In this document: positions 24,623 through 32,812 of the stretch, piece by piece
Layout of the letters: the number at the start of each line of letters is the position of its first letter
Numbering within the stretch: position 1 is the first letter of the stretch
DNA from: Salinirubellus salinus
Lineage (GTDB): Archaea; Halobacteriota; Halobacteria; Halobacteriales; Haloarculaceae
DNA: 64,000 nucleotides
NCBI RefSeq assembly: GCF_025231485.1
Contig: NZ_CP104003.1
Span: forward strand, 3,673,960-3,737,959
Direction: 5' to 3'
Notes under the pieces: generated by a model
Seen by the model: only the letters and a program-made list of their open reading frames with translations
What the model was told of the DNA's origin: nothing
The model's database searches: none
Position numbers and translations under genes: made by a program

Positions 24623-25006
24623 ATGTCCGACCGCCACGTCCCCATCGAGATAAGCGTCGCCGAGGAGGGCGACGAACGCCCCGCCGTCGAGTCGGGTACC
24701 CGGCTGGACGTCGCGGTGCGCGGGGGGCTGTACCCCACCGCTCGCCTCGACGACGGCCGCTACGCCGCCTGGTGGTTCGAGGCCGAGAACAACCCCGCGC
24801 TGGACGACGAGGCCACGACCGAGTGGGTGGCGGCGCCCACCCGGTTCCTCGCGGCGGCCACGCTCTCCGAACTCTGGGACGACCCCACCGCCTTCGACCG
24901 GGTGGTGACGGACGGGGGCGAGGGGAACGCGGACGCGCGACCGGCGGCCCCGGACGGTCCGGAGACGCCGGACGGTCCGGAGACGCCGGACGGCCCGGAT
25001 GTATAA
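24623..25006 (+). CDS. Acidic hypothetical protein with Pro-Asp repeat tail
   Basis: 127 residues beginning MSDRHVPIEISVAEEGDERP. The central part (LDVAVRGGLYPTARLDDGRYAAWWFEAENN, TEWVAAPTRFLAAATLSEL) is a compact domain with Trp-rich strands. The C-terminus has a tandem repeat PDGPET-PDGPET-PDGPDV, encoded by a 15/18-base DNA repeat. No signal or membrane helix. Family not recognised. It is preceded by the terminator at 24547 and followed by a separate promoter for the large esterase, so it is probably monocistronic. Confidence 0.65.
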   Translation: MSDRHVPIEISVAEEGDERPAVESGTRLDVAVRGGLYPTARLDDGRYAAWWFEAENNPALDDEATTEWVAAPTRFLAAATLSELWDDPTAFDRVVTDGGEGNADARPAAPDGPETPDGPETPDGPDV

Positions 25007-25074
25007 ACGGCCTTCCACGGGCGACCGGAACCGGACGATGGCGGCGCGGTGCCCGGACTGATAACGGGCGACTT

Positions 25075-25082
25075 CTTATATC
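25075..25082 (+). promoter_or_regulatory. TATA box of esterase gene
   Basis: CTTATATC lies 23-30 nt before ATG 25105, an ideal leaderless promoter. The sequence TATCCGG recurs at 25078 and 25094 (TTATATCCGG and TGTTATCCGG), flanking the expected transcription start; this direct repeat may bind a regulator. Confidence 0.6.
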
Positions 25083-25104
25083 CGGTCGGCTGTTATCCGG
25101 TACC

Positions 25105-27384
25105 ATGGACGGGAACGTCGAGGCGGGCCGTCGCCCCCCGCGGCCGGGACCGGACGCCCTCTACGGGGAGAACCCGACCCCTCCGCAGCTCGAGAACGGG
25201 CCGGGGTGGGACGCCGACCCCCTGCTCGTCGCGGGCAGCGCGGCCTACGTGGAGGGAGAGTACCTCTACCAGGACTACGTCTACGACGACCACGGCGCGG
25301 ACACGCGGTCGCTGCTGAGCCTCGCCCCCAGCGGTGCCGAGGGCATCTGGGGGCCGTTCGCCCAGCCGACGGGTGACCTCCACTACCCGAACGACCCGGA
25401 GCGGTACGGCTACAACGCGGCGGACCTGCTGGAGTTCCGCGCCCGCCCGACCGAGGACGGGGTGGCCTACCGGGTCACGCTGAACACGATGCTCGAGTCG
25501 GACGCCGCGGCCGTGGCCATCGGCATCGACACCACCGCTGGCGACCCCGGGCCGGACCACCGCACGGACTGGGGGTACGGCCTCGGCGAGTTGGGCGCGC
25601 CGGCCGACCACGTCCTCGTGACGTGGGGGACGGGCGCGGAACTGGACGGTGAACCGCTGGACGACGACCGAGTGTCGGTGGACCTCGAGCGGAACCAGCT
25701 GGAGGTGGAGGTGCCGCTCGCCCCCGCCGGTGAGACGTGGCGCCACTACCTCGCCGTCGGCCTCTGGAACCCCGAGTGGAGGTCGTTCAAGGCGGTCGCC
25801 GTCGAGCCGACCGAGAACGTCCCCGGCGGTCGCGGCCGGCAGGAGGACGTCCCGCCGGTGTTCAACGTCGGCTTCCGCTTCGACGAGCCGTGCGAGTGGG
25901 ACCGCGGCGACCTCGTCACCGGGGCCCTCGACGTGCTCACCGGGCACGCGCCGAGTTCGATCGGCGAGGGGAACTGGCGCGAACACGGCCAGGCGATGGC
26001 GCTCGCGGCGCGGGACATCTCTGGGTTCTACGCCGACGTGGCGTTCGCGAGACTCGAGTCGGGCGAGACGGACCACTCGGGGGTGCCGGAGACCGGCTAC
26101 CTCAACTTCCTCTACCCGTCGCGCTACGACTTCGGCGAGGGCGTCGACCCCGTGGAGAACGTGCTCCGCGGGACCATCCAGCCCTACGCCGCGTACGTCC
26201 CCGAGACGTACGAGGGTGACCCGGTCCCGCTCACCGTCCTCCTGCACTCGCTGGGCAACTGCTACAACCAGTACGCCGTCTACACGCCCGGGCTCCTCTC
26301 GTCGCTCGCGGAGACGACGGGCGGTATCGTCCTGATACCGCAGTCCCGCGGGCCGGGGCGCTGGTACCAGCGCGAGGGGGAGATCGACGTGTTCGAGGCG
26401 TGGCGCGACCTCGAGTCCCGGTACGAGATCGACCGGGACCGGGTCTCGGTCGCCGGGTACTCGATGGGCGGGTTCGGCACGCTGATGCTCGCCGGGCAGT
26501 ACCCCGACCTGTTCGCCCGCGGCTTCTCCGTCGTCGGGCCGCCGACCGAGGACCCCATCGAGGGCGCGACGGCGGGCCTGTGCAGCGCCCCCGACCTGCT
26601 GACCGGGACGCTGCTCGGCGGTCAGAACGGCGGCTGGCTCCTCAGCATCTTCAACGAGAACCCCGAGAGCGCGCTCCACGTCACCGACAACCTCCGGCAC
26701 GTCCCGCTGCTGGTGTGGAACGGTGCGGCGGACGTCCTCGTGCCGGTCCAGGGGCCGCTGAGCTTCGCCCGCTACCTCCGGCGACACGGCTACCGCCACG
26801 AGATCGACGTGTTCCCGGTGGACACGCACCTCTCGTTCGCGATCCGGGACAAGTGGCACCGGGGGCCGGAGTTCCTCGCCTCGGGCCGCGTCGAGCGCAT
26901 GCCCGACCGGGTCACCTACCGGCACGTCCCCGAACTCGACCACCCGGACGTCGACCTGATCCACGACGGGGCCTACTGGGTCCACGACGTCCACACCCGC
27001 GGCTGTCAGAGCGGGCGCATCGACGTCACCTCCTACGCCCGGGGGTACGTCGAACCGGAGCGCCGGCGCTACCGGCGGGTCGGGCGCCGCCCGCGACAGC
27101 ACTACGCGAAGGGTGTCGAGTGGGTGACGCCAGCGACGGACGGGAGCGGCGACCCCGAGGGGCGCAACGCCATCGGCGTCCGGATGGACTGCGTCGAGCA
27201 CGCCACGCTCTACGTCGAGGAGGTGGGTATCCGGCCGGACGAGCCGCTCACGGTGCGTGTCGCGAGCGACGGCCCGGCGACGCTGACGCTGGTGGGGTCG
27301 TTCGGCGCCTACGAACTCGCGGTGGAGGGGGGCGACCACACGGTTCGAGTCGACTCCATCGCGGCCGGTGCGGTCACCGACTGA
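25105..27384 (+). CDS. Large alpha/beta-hydrolase (PHB-depolymerase/peptidase-like esterase) with N-terminal beta domain
   Basis: 759 residues. The first ~330 residues form a beta-rich region resembling glucodextranase C-type/DOMON-like modules (YLYQDYVYDDHGADT, YRVTLNTML, AVAIGIDTTAGD). Then comes an alpha/beta-hydrolase core: VPLTVLLHSLGNCYNQY, VLIPQSRGPG, the nucleophile elbow VAGYSMGGFG (Ser about 453), VWNGAADVLVPV (acid) and DTHLSFAI (His). A C-terminal ~120-residue beta domain follows (VRVASDGPATLTLVGSFGAYEL). It lacks a signal peptide despite an architecture usual for secreted esterases. A strong TATA box lies about 25 nt upstream. Substrate unknown; a polyester, glycan ester or peptide ester is plausible. 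Confidence 0.85.
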   Translation: MDGNVEAGRRPPRPGPDALYGENPTPPQLENGPGWDADPLLVAGSAAYVEGEYLYQDYVYDDHGADTRSLLSLAPSGAEGIWGPFAQPTGDLHYPNDPERYGYNAADLLEFRARPTEDGVAYRVTLNTMLESDAAAVAIGIDTTAGDPGPDHRTDWGYGLGELGAPADHVLVTWGTGAELDGEPLDDDRVSVDLERNQLEVEVPLAPAGETWRHYLAVGLWNPEWRSFKAVAVEPTENVPGGRGRQEDVPPVFNVGFRFDEPCEWDRGDLVTGALDVLTGHAPSSIGEGNWREHGQAMALAARDISGFYADVAFARLESGETDHSGVPETGYLNFLYPSRYDFGEGVDPVENVLRGTIQPYAAYVPETYEGDPVPLTVLLHSLGNCYNQYAVYTPGLLSSLAETTGGIVLIPQSRGPGRWYQREGEIDVFEAWRDLESRYEIDRDRVSVAGYSMGGFGTLMLAGQYPDLFARGFSVVGPPTEDPIEGATAGLCSAPDLLTGTLLGGQNGGWLLSIFNENPESALHVTDNLRHVPLLVWNGAADVLVPVQGPLSFARYLRRHGYRHEIDVFPVDTHLSFAIRDKWHRGPEFLASGRVERMPDRVTYRHVPELDHPDVDLIHDGAYWVHDVHTRGCQSGRIDVTSYARGYVEPERRRYRRVGRRPRQHYAKGVEWVTPATDGSGDPEGRNAIGVRMDCVEHATLYVEEVGIRPDEPLTVRVASDGPATLTLVGSFGAYELAVEGGDHTVRVDSIAAGAVTD

Positions 27385-27390
27385 GCGCGC

Positions 27391-27795
27391 TCAGACCGCC
27401 GTGGGTGCCTCCACGTCGGCGAGGTAGGCCGCGAGGTCCGTCGTCGTCACCATCCCGATGAGCCCCTCCGTCTCGTCGACGATGGGGAGGTGGTGGATGC
27501 CGTAGGTGACGAGTCGGTCGGCCACCTCGCGGATGGAGTCCTGCGCGGAGCCGGTGAGCACGCTCTCGCTCATGTACGCGGAGACGGGGGTCTCGTCCTT
27601 CGGTTTGCGCTCGGCGACGATGCGGACGAAGTCCGTCGTCGTCAGGATACCCTGTGGCTGGTGCTCCTCGTCGACGACCACGACCGACCCGATCTCGTTG
27701 GCGAGCATCTCGTTGGCGGCGTCCTCGACCAGCGTCTCCGGCGAGACGGTGTGGAGGTCGGTCGTCATGATCCGGGCTGCGAAGATATCCTGCAT
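27391..27795 (-). CDS. Two-CBS-domain protein
   Basis: 134 residues consisting of a CBS pair: IMTTDLHTVSPETLVEDAANEMLANEIGSVVVVDEE with GILTTTDFVRIV, then VLTGSAQDSIREVADRLVTYGIHHLPIVDE with GLIGMVTTTDLAAYL. Bateman modules of this type bind adenosine nucleotides and regulate partner proteins or act as energy sensors. A GGATATAAGAGG promoter (27821-27830 on the opposite strand) is 25-35 nt upstream, supporting the start. It is convergent with the esterase, 6 nt apart; no partner enzyme is adjacent. Confidence 0.92.
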   Translation of the reverse strand: MQDIFAARIMTTDLHTVSPETLVEDAANEMLANEIGSVVVVDEEHQPQGILTTTDFVRIVAERKPKDETPVSAYMSESVLTGSAQDSIREVADRLVTYGIHHLPIVDETEGLIGMVTTTDLAAYLADVEAPTAV

Positions 27796-27841
27796 GTGTC
27801 CAGTTCGCGTGCTACGGCCTCTTATATCCGCCGCCCGTTCG

Positions 27842-28534
27842 TCACTCTCCGCCGAGCGCCCGCGAGACGTACTGCTCGCGGGTCAACTCGCCGTCGACGA
27901 ACCGCTGGGCGAGCGACCGCTCGACGACGACGCGGGCGCCCCGGCCGTCCTCGCGGACGGCAGTGATCTGCAGGCGGGCGGCGTCACCACCCTGCTCGAC
28001 GTACTCGGCGTAGGTCACCGCGATGTCGCCGAGTTCCGCGCCGAGCGCGCCGCCCGAGTCGGCGCTCGTCGCGTACCGGAGTTCGAGTGTGCGCCCCGAC
28101 CACGAGACGCCCTGCACGTCGTGGTCCTCGGCGACGAGGCCGGCGAACTCCCCGGCCGTGAGGGTGCCGTCGCCGTCCGGCTGGACCGCCTCGACCGCCC
28201 CGTACCGGAACCCGAGGCCGAACGGGTCCGCGAGGACGAACACGCCCGCGTTCGCGAGGACGGCCAGCGCCGCGACGGAGACGACGAGGAAGGCGACGAC
28301 GGCGAGCGCGGCGTTCTCGCGCAGGATGTCGAGGTAGGACGCGCCGCTGCCGGGAGCGAACTCGTCCGGGTCCGTCTCGACCAGTTCGAACTGCATGTTC
28401 CCGCAGCGGTCACAGGGGGGGTTGTTCTTCGGGTGGCCGTGGCCACACTCCGTGCAGCGCCACTCCGAGAACTTCGTCCCGACCTCGCCGGGACCCGTCA
28501 CCTCTCCCGACCCCGCCCCCGACGACTCGCTCAT
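27842..28534 (-). CDS. Zinc-ribbon membrane protein
   Basis: 230 residues from ATG 28534. After an acidic leader, WRCTECGHGHPKNNPPCDRCGNMQFELVE is a CxxC...CxxC zinc ribbon (about residues 28-48). One transmembrane helix at about 75-102 (LAVVAFLVVSVAALAVLANAGVFV) is followed by a periplasm-like domain with LTAGEFAGLVAEDHDVQGVSW and ITAVREDGRGARVVVERSL. Proteins with this layout are common in Halobacteria; function unknown. A cytoplasmic zinc ribbon with an outside domain suggests signalling or assembly. The gene diverges from the APC permease. Confidence 0.78.
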   Translation of the reverse strand: MSESSGAGSGEVTGPGEVGTKFSEWRCTECGHGHPKNNPPCDRCGNMQFELVETDPDEFAPGSGASYLDILRENAALAVVAFLVVSVAALAVLANAGVFVLADPFGLGFRYGAVEAVQPDGDGTLTAGEFAGLVAEDHDVQGVSWSGRTLELRYATSADSGGALGAELGDIAVTYAEYVEQGGDAARLQITAVREDGRGARVVVERSLAQRFVDGELTREQYVSRALGGE

Positions 28535-28596
28535 TGTCCCCCGTAGGCCGTGCCCCCCAATCAGGTTTCGGAAGGCGGCGCGCCCGTAGCCCGCTG

Positions 28597-28614
28597 GATT
28601 TAGGGTGGTCACCC
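28597..28614 (+). promoter_or_regulatory. TATA box and small inverted repeat of the permease gene
   Basis: GGATTTAG (28597-28604) is about 30 nt before the permease ATG at 28629. GGGTG-gt-CACCC (28603-28614) abuts it downstream, where a repressor would block transcription start. The site is short, so this is suggestive only. Confidence 0.35.
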
Positions 28615-28628
28615 GAGACGAGCGACCG

Positions 28629-29843
28629 ATGGCGACGCTGCGACGCGAACTCGGCCTGCGCGAGACGGTGGTGTACGGCGTCGGGCTCATCCTCGGGGCC
28701 GGTATCTACGCCATCCTCGGGGAGGCCGCCGGCCTCACCGGCGAGTCCGTGGTCGTCTCGTTCCTGCTGGCCGCGCTGGTCGCCTCGCTCACGGGGCTGA
28801 GCTACGCCGAACTCGCCTCGATGTACCCGAAGGGGGAGGGCGACTACGTCTACGTCCGGGCGGCGTTCGGCCCGGCGCCGGCGGCGTTCACGGCGCTCTG
28901 TCGGCTGCTCGTGGGCGCCGTCTCCGCCGCGGCCGTCGCCCTCGCGTTCTCGGGCTACCTCGCCGGCGTGTTCGCGGTCCCAGCGGTCCCCGTCGCCGTC
29001 GGCCTCGTCGCTCTGCTCACGCTGGTCAACTACTTGGGCATCGACCTCTCCGTCCGGGTGAACGTGCTGTTCACCGCGCTGGAGGTGCTCGGCCTCCTGA
29101 TCGTCGTCGTCATCGGCGTCGGGTCGTGGGGGCAGGTGGACCCGACGGCGACGACGAACGGCGCGTTCGGCGTCGTCGAAGCCATCTTCCTCGTGTTCTT
29201 CGCCTACCTCGGGTTCGGCTCCATCGTCAACGTGGCCGAGGAGACGCGCGACCCCGAGCGGACCATCCCGCGGGCCGTCGTCCTCGCCATCGTCGTGACG
29301 ACGGTGCTCTACGTGGCCGTCGCCCTGTCGGCCGTCGCACTCGTCGACCCCGCCGCCCTCGGTGCCTCGGGGTCACCGCTCGCGGACGTGGCGCTCGTCG
29401 GGTGGGGACCGCTCGGCGCGCAGGTGGTCGGCGCCATCGCGCTGTTCTCGACGACCAACACCGTCCTCATCCTGCTGGTGTCCACCTCACGGCTGTTCTA
29501 CGGCGTCTCGAAGACGGAGTACCGGGCGTTCCCGTCGGTGTTCTCGCGGGTCCACCCGACGCGACGGACGCCACACTACGCGGTGTTCGCGGTCGGCGCC
29601 CTGACGGTGCCGTTCGTCCTCCTCGGCGACGTGGGCCGGGTGGCCGGGGTGGCGAACCTGCTGCTGCTCGTCGTCTTCTTCCTCGTCAACGCCGCGCAGC
29701 TGCGCCTGCGCTACACGGCACCCGACGCCGAACGGGGGTTCCGTGTCCCGCTCGACGTCGGGCGACTCTCGCTGCCGGCGCTCGGCGGCCTGCTCTCGTC
29801 GGTGCTGCTCGTTGCGTTCTACCTGAACACGCTGGTGTCCTGA
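28629..29843 (+). CDS. APC-family amino acid/polyamine permease
   Basis: 404 residues with about 11-12 hydrophobic helices. The consensus first helix GLILGAGIYAILGEAAGLTG carries the unwound GxGIxxxxG substrate-binding motif of the APC superfamily. YAELASMYPKGEGDYVYVRAAFG and FLVFFAYLGFGSIVNVAEETRDPERTIPRA (helix 6 and the E-E-x-x-x-P loop) confirm it. It should import amino acids or a related amine, coupled to a cation. The TATA box (28597-28604) favours ATG 28629 over an upstream GTG at 28605. It stands alone. Confidence 0.92.
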   Translation: MATLRRELGLRETVVYGVGLILGAGIYAILGEAAGLTGESVVVSFLLAALVASLTGLSYAELASMYPKGEGDYVYVRAAFGPAPAAFTALCRLLVGAVSAAAVALAFSGYLAGVFAVPAVPVAVGLVALLTLVNYLGIDLSVRVNVLFTALEVLGLLIVVVIGVGSWGQVDPTATTNGAFGVVEAIFLVFFAYLGFGSIVNVAEETRDPERTIPRAVVLAIVVTTVLYVAVALSAVALVDPAALGASGSPLADVALVGWGPLGAQVVGAIALFSTTNTVLILLVSTSRLFYGVSKTEYRAFPSVFSRVHPTRRTPHYAVFAVGALTVPFVLLGDVGRVAGVANLLLLVVFFLVNAAQLRLRYTAPDAERGFRVPLDVGRLSLPALGGLLSSVLLVAFYLNTLVS

Positions 29844-29858
29844 GTCGGTCGCCGCGAC

Positions 29859-30176
29859 TCAGACGGTCACCTCGAACGGGCGGAGCGCACGGGCGATCTC
29901 GCGGGCCCGTCGCGTCGGCGTCGCCGCCGGCGGAGCGGTCCGGTAGTGGAAGTCGACGGCCGCGGTCCCGGTCCCCGACGGCCGGAGGATGGCGACCAGC
30001 GTGCCGTCGGTGGTCCGGAACTTCCGCCCCTCGGGGGTGTCCGTGGCGGTGACGTTACCGACGGTGTCGTGGACGAGCGCAGTCGCTCGCTCGGCGTCGA
30101 TGGCGAGGTGTTCGCAGGCGAACTCGGGGTGGACGGGGCGCTCGGCCGGGACGAGCGCGTCGTCTGTCTGGTGCAT
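29859..30176 (-). CDS. Small hypothetical protein
   Basis: 105 residues from MHQTDDALVPAERPVHPEF; an ATG five codons upstream (30191) is the alternative. The sequence CEHLAIDAERATALVHDTVGNVTATDTPEG and TLVAILRPSGTGTAAVDFHYRTAPP looks like a small alpha/beta domain. No membrane segment. Family not recognised. It is convergent with the APC permease (15 nt between stops) and follows the UspA gene on the same strand by about 110 nt. Confidence 0.6.
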   Translation of the reverse strand: MHQTDDALVPAERPVHPEFACEHLAIDAERATALVHDTVGNVTATDTPEGRKFRTTDGTLVAILRPSGTGTAAVDFHYRTAPPAATPTRRAREIARALRPFEVTV

Positions 30177-30287
30177 GGCGGTGGCCTCCACTCCGAGTCG
30201 GCGTCCGGGGGAGGTAGACCCCGGTGGCGGTTCCCGCGCCGTGAGAACGAGTGTCGTGGTCGGGGGCGGTGTGGCCCCGTCTCCGGT

Positions 30288-30743
30288 TCAGGAGACGACG
30301 GTGACCGGGACGGGGGACTGTTCGACGAGCCGCTTGGCGGTGCTGCCGAGTAGCCGCTCCATGCGCTCGCTGAGGCCACGGTGGCCGACGAACAGGCCGT
30401 CGAACTCGCCCGCCTCGGCGAACTCGGCGATGCTCTCGGCCGGGTCGCCGTACAGCAACTCGGCGTCGACCTCGTGGCCACGGTCGGCCGCGAACTCCAC
30501 CGCCCGGTCCAGCAGTTTCTGTCCGCGATCCTCGGCGTCTTCCGGTCCCTCGATGACGAGGAGGCGGTCGGCGTCGGTCACGTCGGCGTCCGCCGGGACG
30601 CCCGCCTCGCTCTCGACCTCGGGGTCCACGGAGTGGACGACGGTCACCGACGCGGGCGTCTCCATCGCCCCGGCCAGCTCCAGCGCGTGTTCGAGTGCCG
30701 ACTCGCTCTCCGACGAACCGTCGACTGCGACTAGATAGTTCAT
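30288..30743 (-). CDS. Universal stress protein UspA family
   Basis: 151 residues. MNYLVAVDGSSESESALEHAL at the N-terminus and GHRGLSERMERLLGSTAKRLVE near the C-terminus form the G-2x-G-9x-G(S/T) ATP-binding motif of ATP-type Usp proteins, followed by SPVPVTVV. It probably binds ATP as a dimer and helps in stress responses. A GGTATATC box (minus strand, near 30765-30774) lies about 30 nt upstream, consistent with a leaderless transcript. Confidence 0.95.
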   Translation of the reverse strand: MNYLVAVDGSSESESALEHALELAGAMETPASVTVVHSVDPEVESEAGVPADADVTDADRLLVIEGPEDAEDRGQKLLDRAVEFAADRGHEVDAELLYGDPAESIAEFAEAGEFDGLFVGHRGLSERMERLLGSTAKRLVEQSPVPVTVVS

Positions 30744-30838
30744 ACTCGGGAGTGTGTCGAGGAGAAAGATATACCGTCACTCTCGGTGCCACGAGGTGGG
30801 AATCAGGCGGCGGCTTCGTCCGCGTGCCGCCGGTCGGC

Positions 30839-31444
30839 TCAGTCGTCGCCCGGGATGGGGGACGAGGCCGTCCGGACGTTCGGTTCCACGTCGTGTGGGA
30901 GTCGGAACAGGTTCCACACTGGCGAACGCCGTGCCCCCGCCTCCAGGAGTTCCCGTTCCGCCTCGCCGAGGCCGTCGCCGGACACCTCTATCTCGATGTC
31001 GACGTTCTCGAACGTGTGCTCCGAGTTCTCGACCTCGTCGAGGAACAGGACGATGCGAGGGTCGAAGTCGAGTCGGACCGTCGTCTCCAGCCCCTCCACG
31101 TCGATCCCCTCGTGGAGCGCGGTGAACGAGACGGCCACGTTCAGACACCCCGTGAGCGCCGCGAGCGCCACCTCTACCGGCTCCGGTCGGTCCGTGGGGC
31201 CGACGAATCCAGCGGCCTCCTCGACCTCGCGCCACGCCCCCATCGGGAACGTGTACTCCCTGGTCTCCCGGTCGATCTCCTCGCCGCCCAGGGAGAACTG
31301 TTCGACCTTGGTCAGCGAGTGGCCCGCACGCCCCTCGTAGACGCCACGCGCCTCCAGCTCGAACTGTATCTCCTCCGGGTGCTCGGCCGCGTGCTCCGAG
31401 AACGCGCCGAACGCCTCCAGATCTACGCCGTGCTTGACAGGCAT
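30839..31444 (-). CDS. OsmC family protein
   Basis: 201 residues. The core is LTGCLNVAVSFTALHEGIDVEGLETTVRLDFDPR, in which Cys of the VxLTGC motif corresponds to the first redox-active Cys of OsmC/Ohr peroxidases; preceding it is EPVEVALAA with the usual catalytic-site Glu. I do not see the second Cys of Ohr, so peroxidase activity is doubtful and a general OsmC role is safer. A TATACCTATC box 25-35 nt upstream (31468-31478 region) supports the start. Confidence 0.88.
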   Translation of the reverse strand: MPVKHGVDLEAFGAFSEHAAEHPEEIQFELEARGVYEGRAGHSLTKVEQFSLGGEEIDRETREYTFPMGAWREVEEAAGFVGPTDRPEPVEVALAALTGCLNVAVSFTALHEGIDVEGLETTVRLDFDPRIVLFLDEVENSEHTFENVDIEIEVSGDGLGEAERELLEAGARRSPVWNLFRLPHDVEPNVRTASSPIPGDD

Positions 31445-31532
31445 GACAGCCCCCAGTCTGTGTGTACGATAGGTATAGTTATTCGATGATCATCTCTCGG
31501 GCCGTGGACCTCGTCCGGACCGTGGACGGCGT

Positions 31533-32345
31533 TCACACCGCGAACGTCCCCGGTGGGGGTCGGGTGGCCTCCGTCCGGAACGCCTCGGCCGTGGTCCGCG
31601 CCCACGACCGGACGGCGTCGTCCTCGCTGGTGACCGCGGCGTGTGGAGCGCCCTCGTCGTCCGAGAGGATGATGGTGACCCGGTCGTCCGTGACGAGGAG
31701 CGGGTACGGGACCGTCCCGTCGTAGCGGAACAGTTCGGTCCGGCCCGCCGTCAGCATCTCGTGGAGCGTCGCGGAGAGGGCGGCATCCGCGCGCAGGGCG
31801 TCGACGACGGCCGCCGTGACGATGGCCACGATGTGCTGGTCGCCGTCGACCGTCGGGTCCCGGCACGCCTCGATGGCGCTCGGGAGGACGGCGGGCGAGA
31901 CGACGGTCACCTCGGTGGCCTGCCGGAGCTCGCGCACCGCGTGTGTGGTCGGCGCGACGGCGTTCGTCGGCGTCGCCGTCACCACCTCCGCCGTGGCGAG
32001 TCGGTCCAGTTCGAACTCGAACCCCTCGCGGGGGAACCAGCGAGCGACGTCGTCGAGGAGCGCCACGGGCCGCACCCGCTCGACGAACGCCTCGAACTCG
32101 CTGGCGAGGAACCGCCCCAGCGCGGTGGCGTGGTACGTTCGGCCGTCGCGGGTGACCCACCCTCGCTCGACGAGTTCGTCGAGGATCCGGCTCAGCGTCG
32201 GCCGGGTGATGCCCGTCTCCTCGGCGAGTTCCCGCCGCTCCCGCGGCGACTCCGAGAGCCCACTGAGCACCCGGACCCGGTTCGGTGACCGAGTGAGGTA
32301 GTCCACGTCGGCCAGCGCGGACCCGTATCGGTCGAGCGAGAACAT
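31533..32345 (-). CDS. Haloarchaeal winged-helix transcriptional regulator
   Basis: 270 residues. An N-terminal winged helix (about 12-85) has YLTRSPNRVRVLSGLSESP, the recognition segment ITRPTLSRILDELVERGWV and the wing DGRTYHATALGRFLASEF. The C-terminal ~170 residues form an effector-type domain with LATAEVVTATPTNAVAPT, VAIVTAAVVDALRA and PLLVTDDRVTIILSDDEG, a layout seen in many haloarchaeal ArsR/TrmB-like regulators. The protein at 54.6 kb has the same architecture. It is divergent from the small acidic protein at 32444, whose promoter it may control. Confidence 0.85.
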   Translation of the reverse strand: MFSLDRYGSALADVDYLTRSPNRVRVLSGLSESPRERRELAEETGITRPTLSRILDELVERGWVTRDGRTYHATALGRFLASEFEAFVERVRPVALLDDVARWFPREGFEFELDRLATAEVVTATPTNAVAPTTHAVRELRQATEVTVVSPAVLPSAIEACRDPTVDGDQHIVAIVTAAVVDALRADAALSATLHEMLTAGRTELFRYDGTVPYPLLVTDDRVTIILSDDEGAPHAAVTSEDDAVRSWARTTAEAFRTEATRPPPGTFAV

Positions 32346-32443
32346 GGTCGCCGAGACGGTTGTGTGTCCTCGGTTATAGTCGCAGTCGTCGGTCTCAAGC
32401 CGGTATCCCCCGGATTTTTGTCGTTCGCGTGGTTCCGACCCGC

Positions 32444-32752
32444 ATGAGCGACGACCGCGACCCGGAGGCGACCCTGTGGGAGTGGAAAGAGGGGATGCAG
32501 GCCGAGCACGAGCGGGCCATCGCGGACCCGGACCCGGCCGATGACCACCGAATCGAGGCCGTCTCGCAGGTGAGTTTCCGACTCGCCTACGCGTACGAGG
32601 ACGGCGAACTCGTCCAGACCGAGCGGGCGCAGGTGGACGAACCCACCCAGCCCGAACTGTTCTCCTGTGTCTGTGGCGTGCGCGGGATGACCCGCGAGGA
32701 GGCCGAACGGCACGCCGAGGCGGCGGCCGAGACGCCGAGCGACGGCGCCTGA
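32444..32752 (+). CDS. Small acidic protein with CxC motif
   Basis: 102 residues beginning MSDDRDPEATLWEWKEGMQ. The N-terminal half is helical and charged. The C-terminal half holds EYEDGELVQTE-like strands and FSCVCGVRGMTREEAERHAE, a CxC pair that could bind metal. No signal. A GGATTTTTG box about 28 nt upstream supports leaderless expression. Family not recognised. It lies 60 nt before the site-2 protease gene and could be cotranscribed. Confidence 0.68.
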   Translation: MSDDRDPEATLWEWKEGMQAEHERAIADPDPADDHRIEAVSQVSFRLAYAYEDGELVQTERAQVDEPTQPELFSCVCGVRGMTREEAERHAEAAAETPSDGA

Positions 32753-32812
32753 GCGGGGCCGAACGGTGCCGCCTCGGAAAGCGCTAAACGACTCGCGACC
32801 CTAGTACCGACG

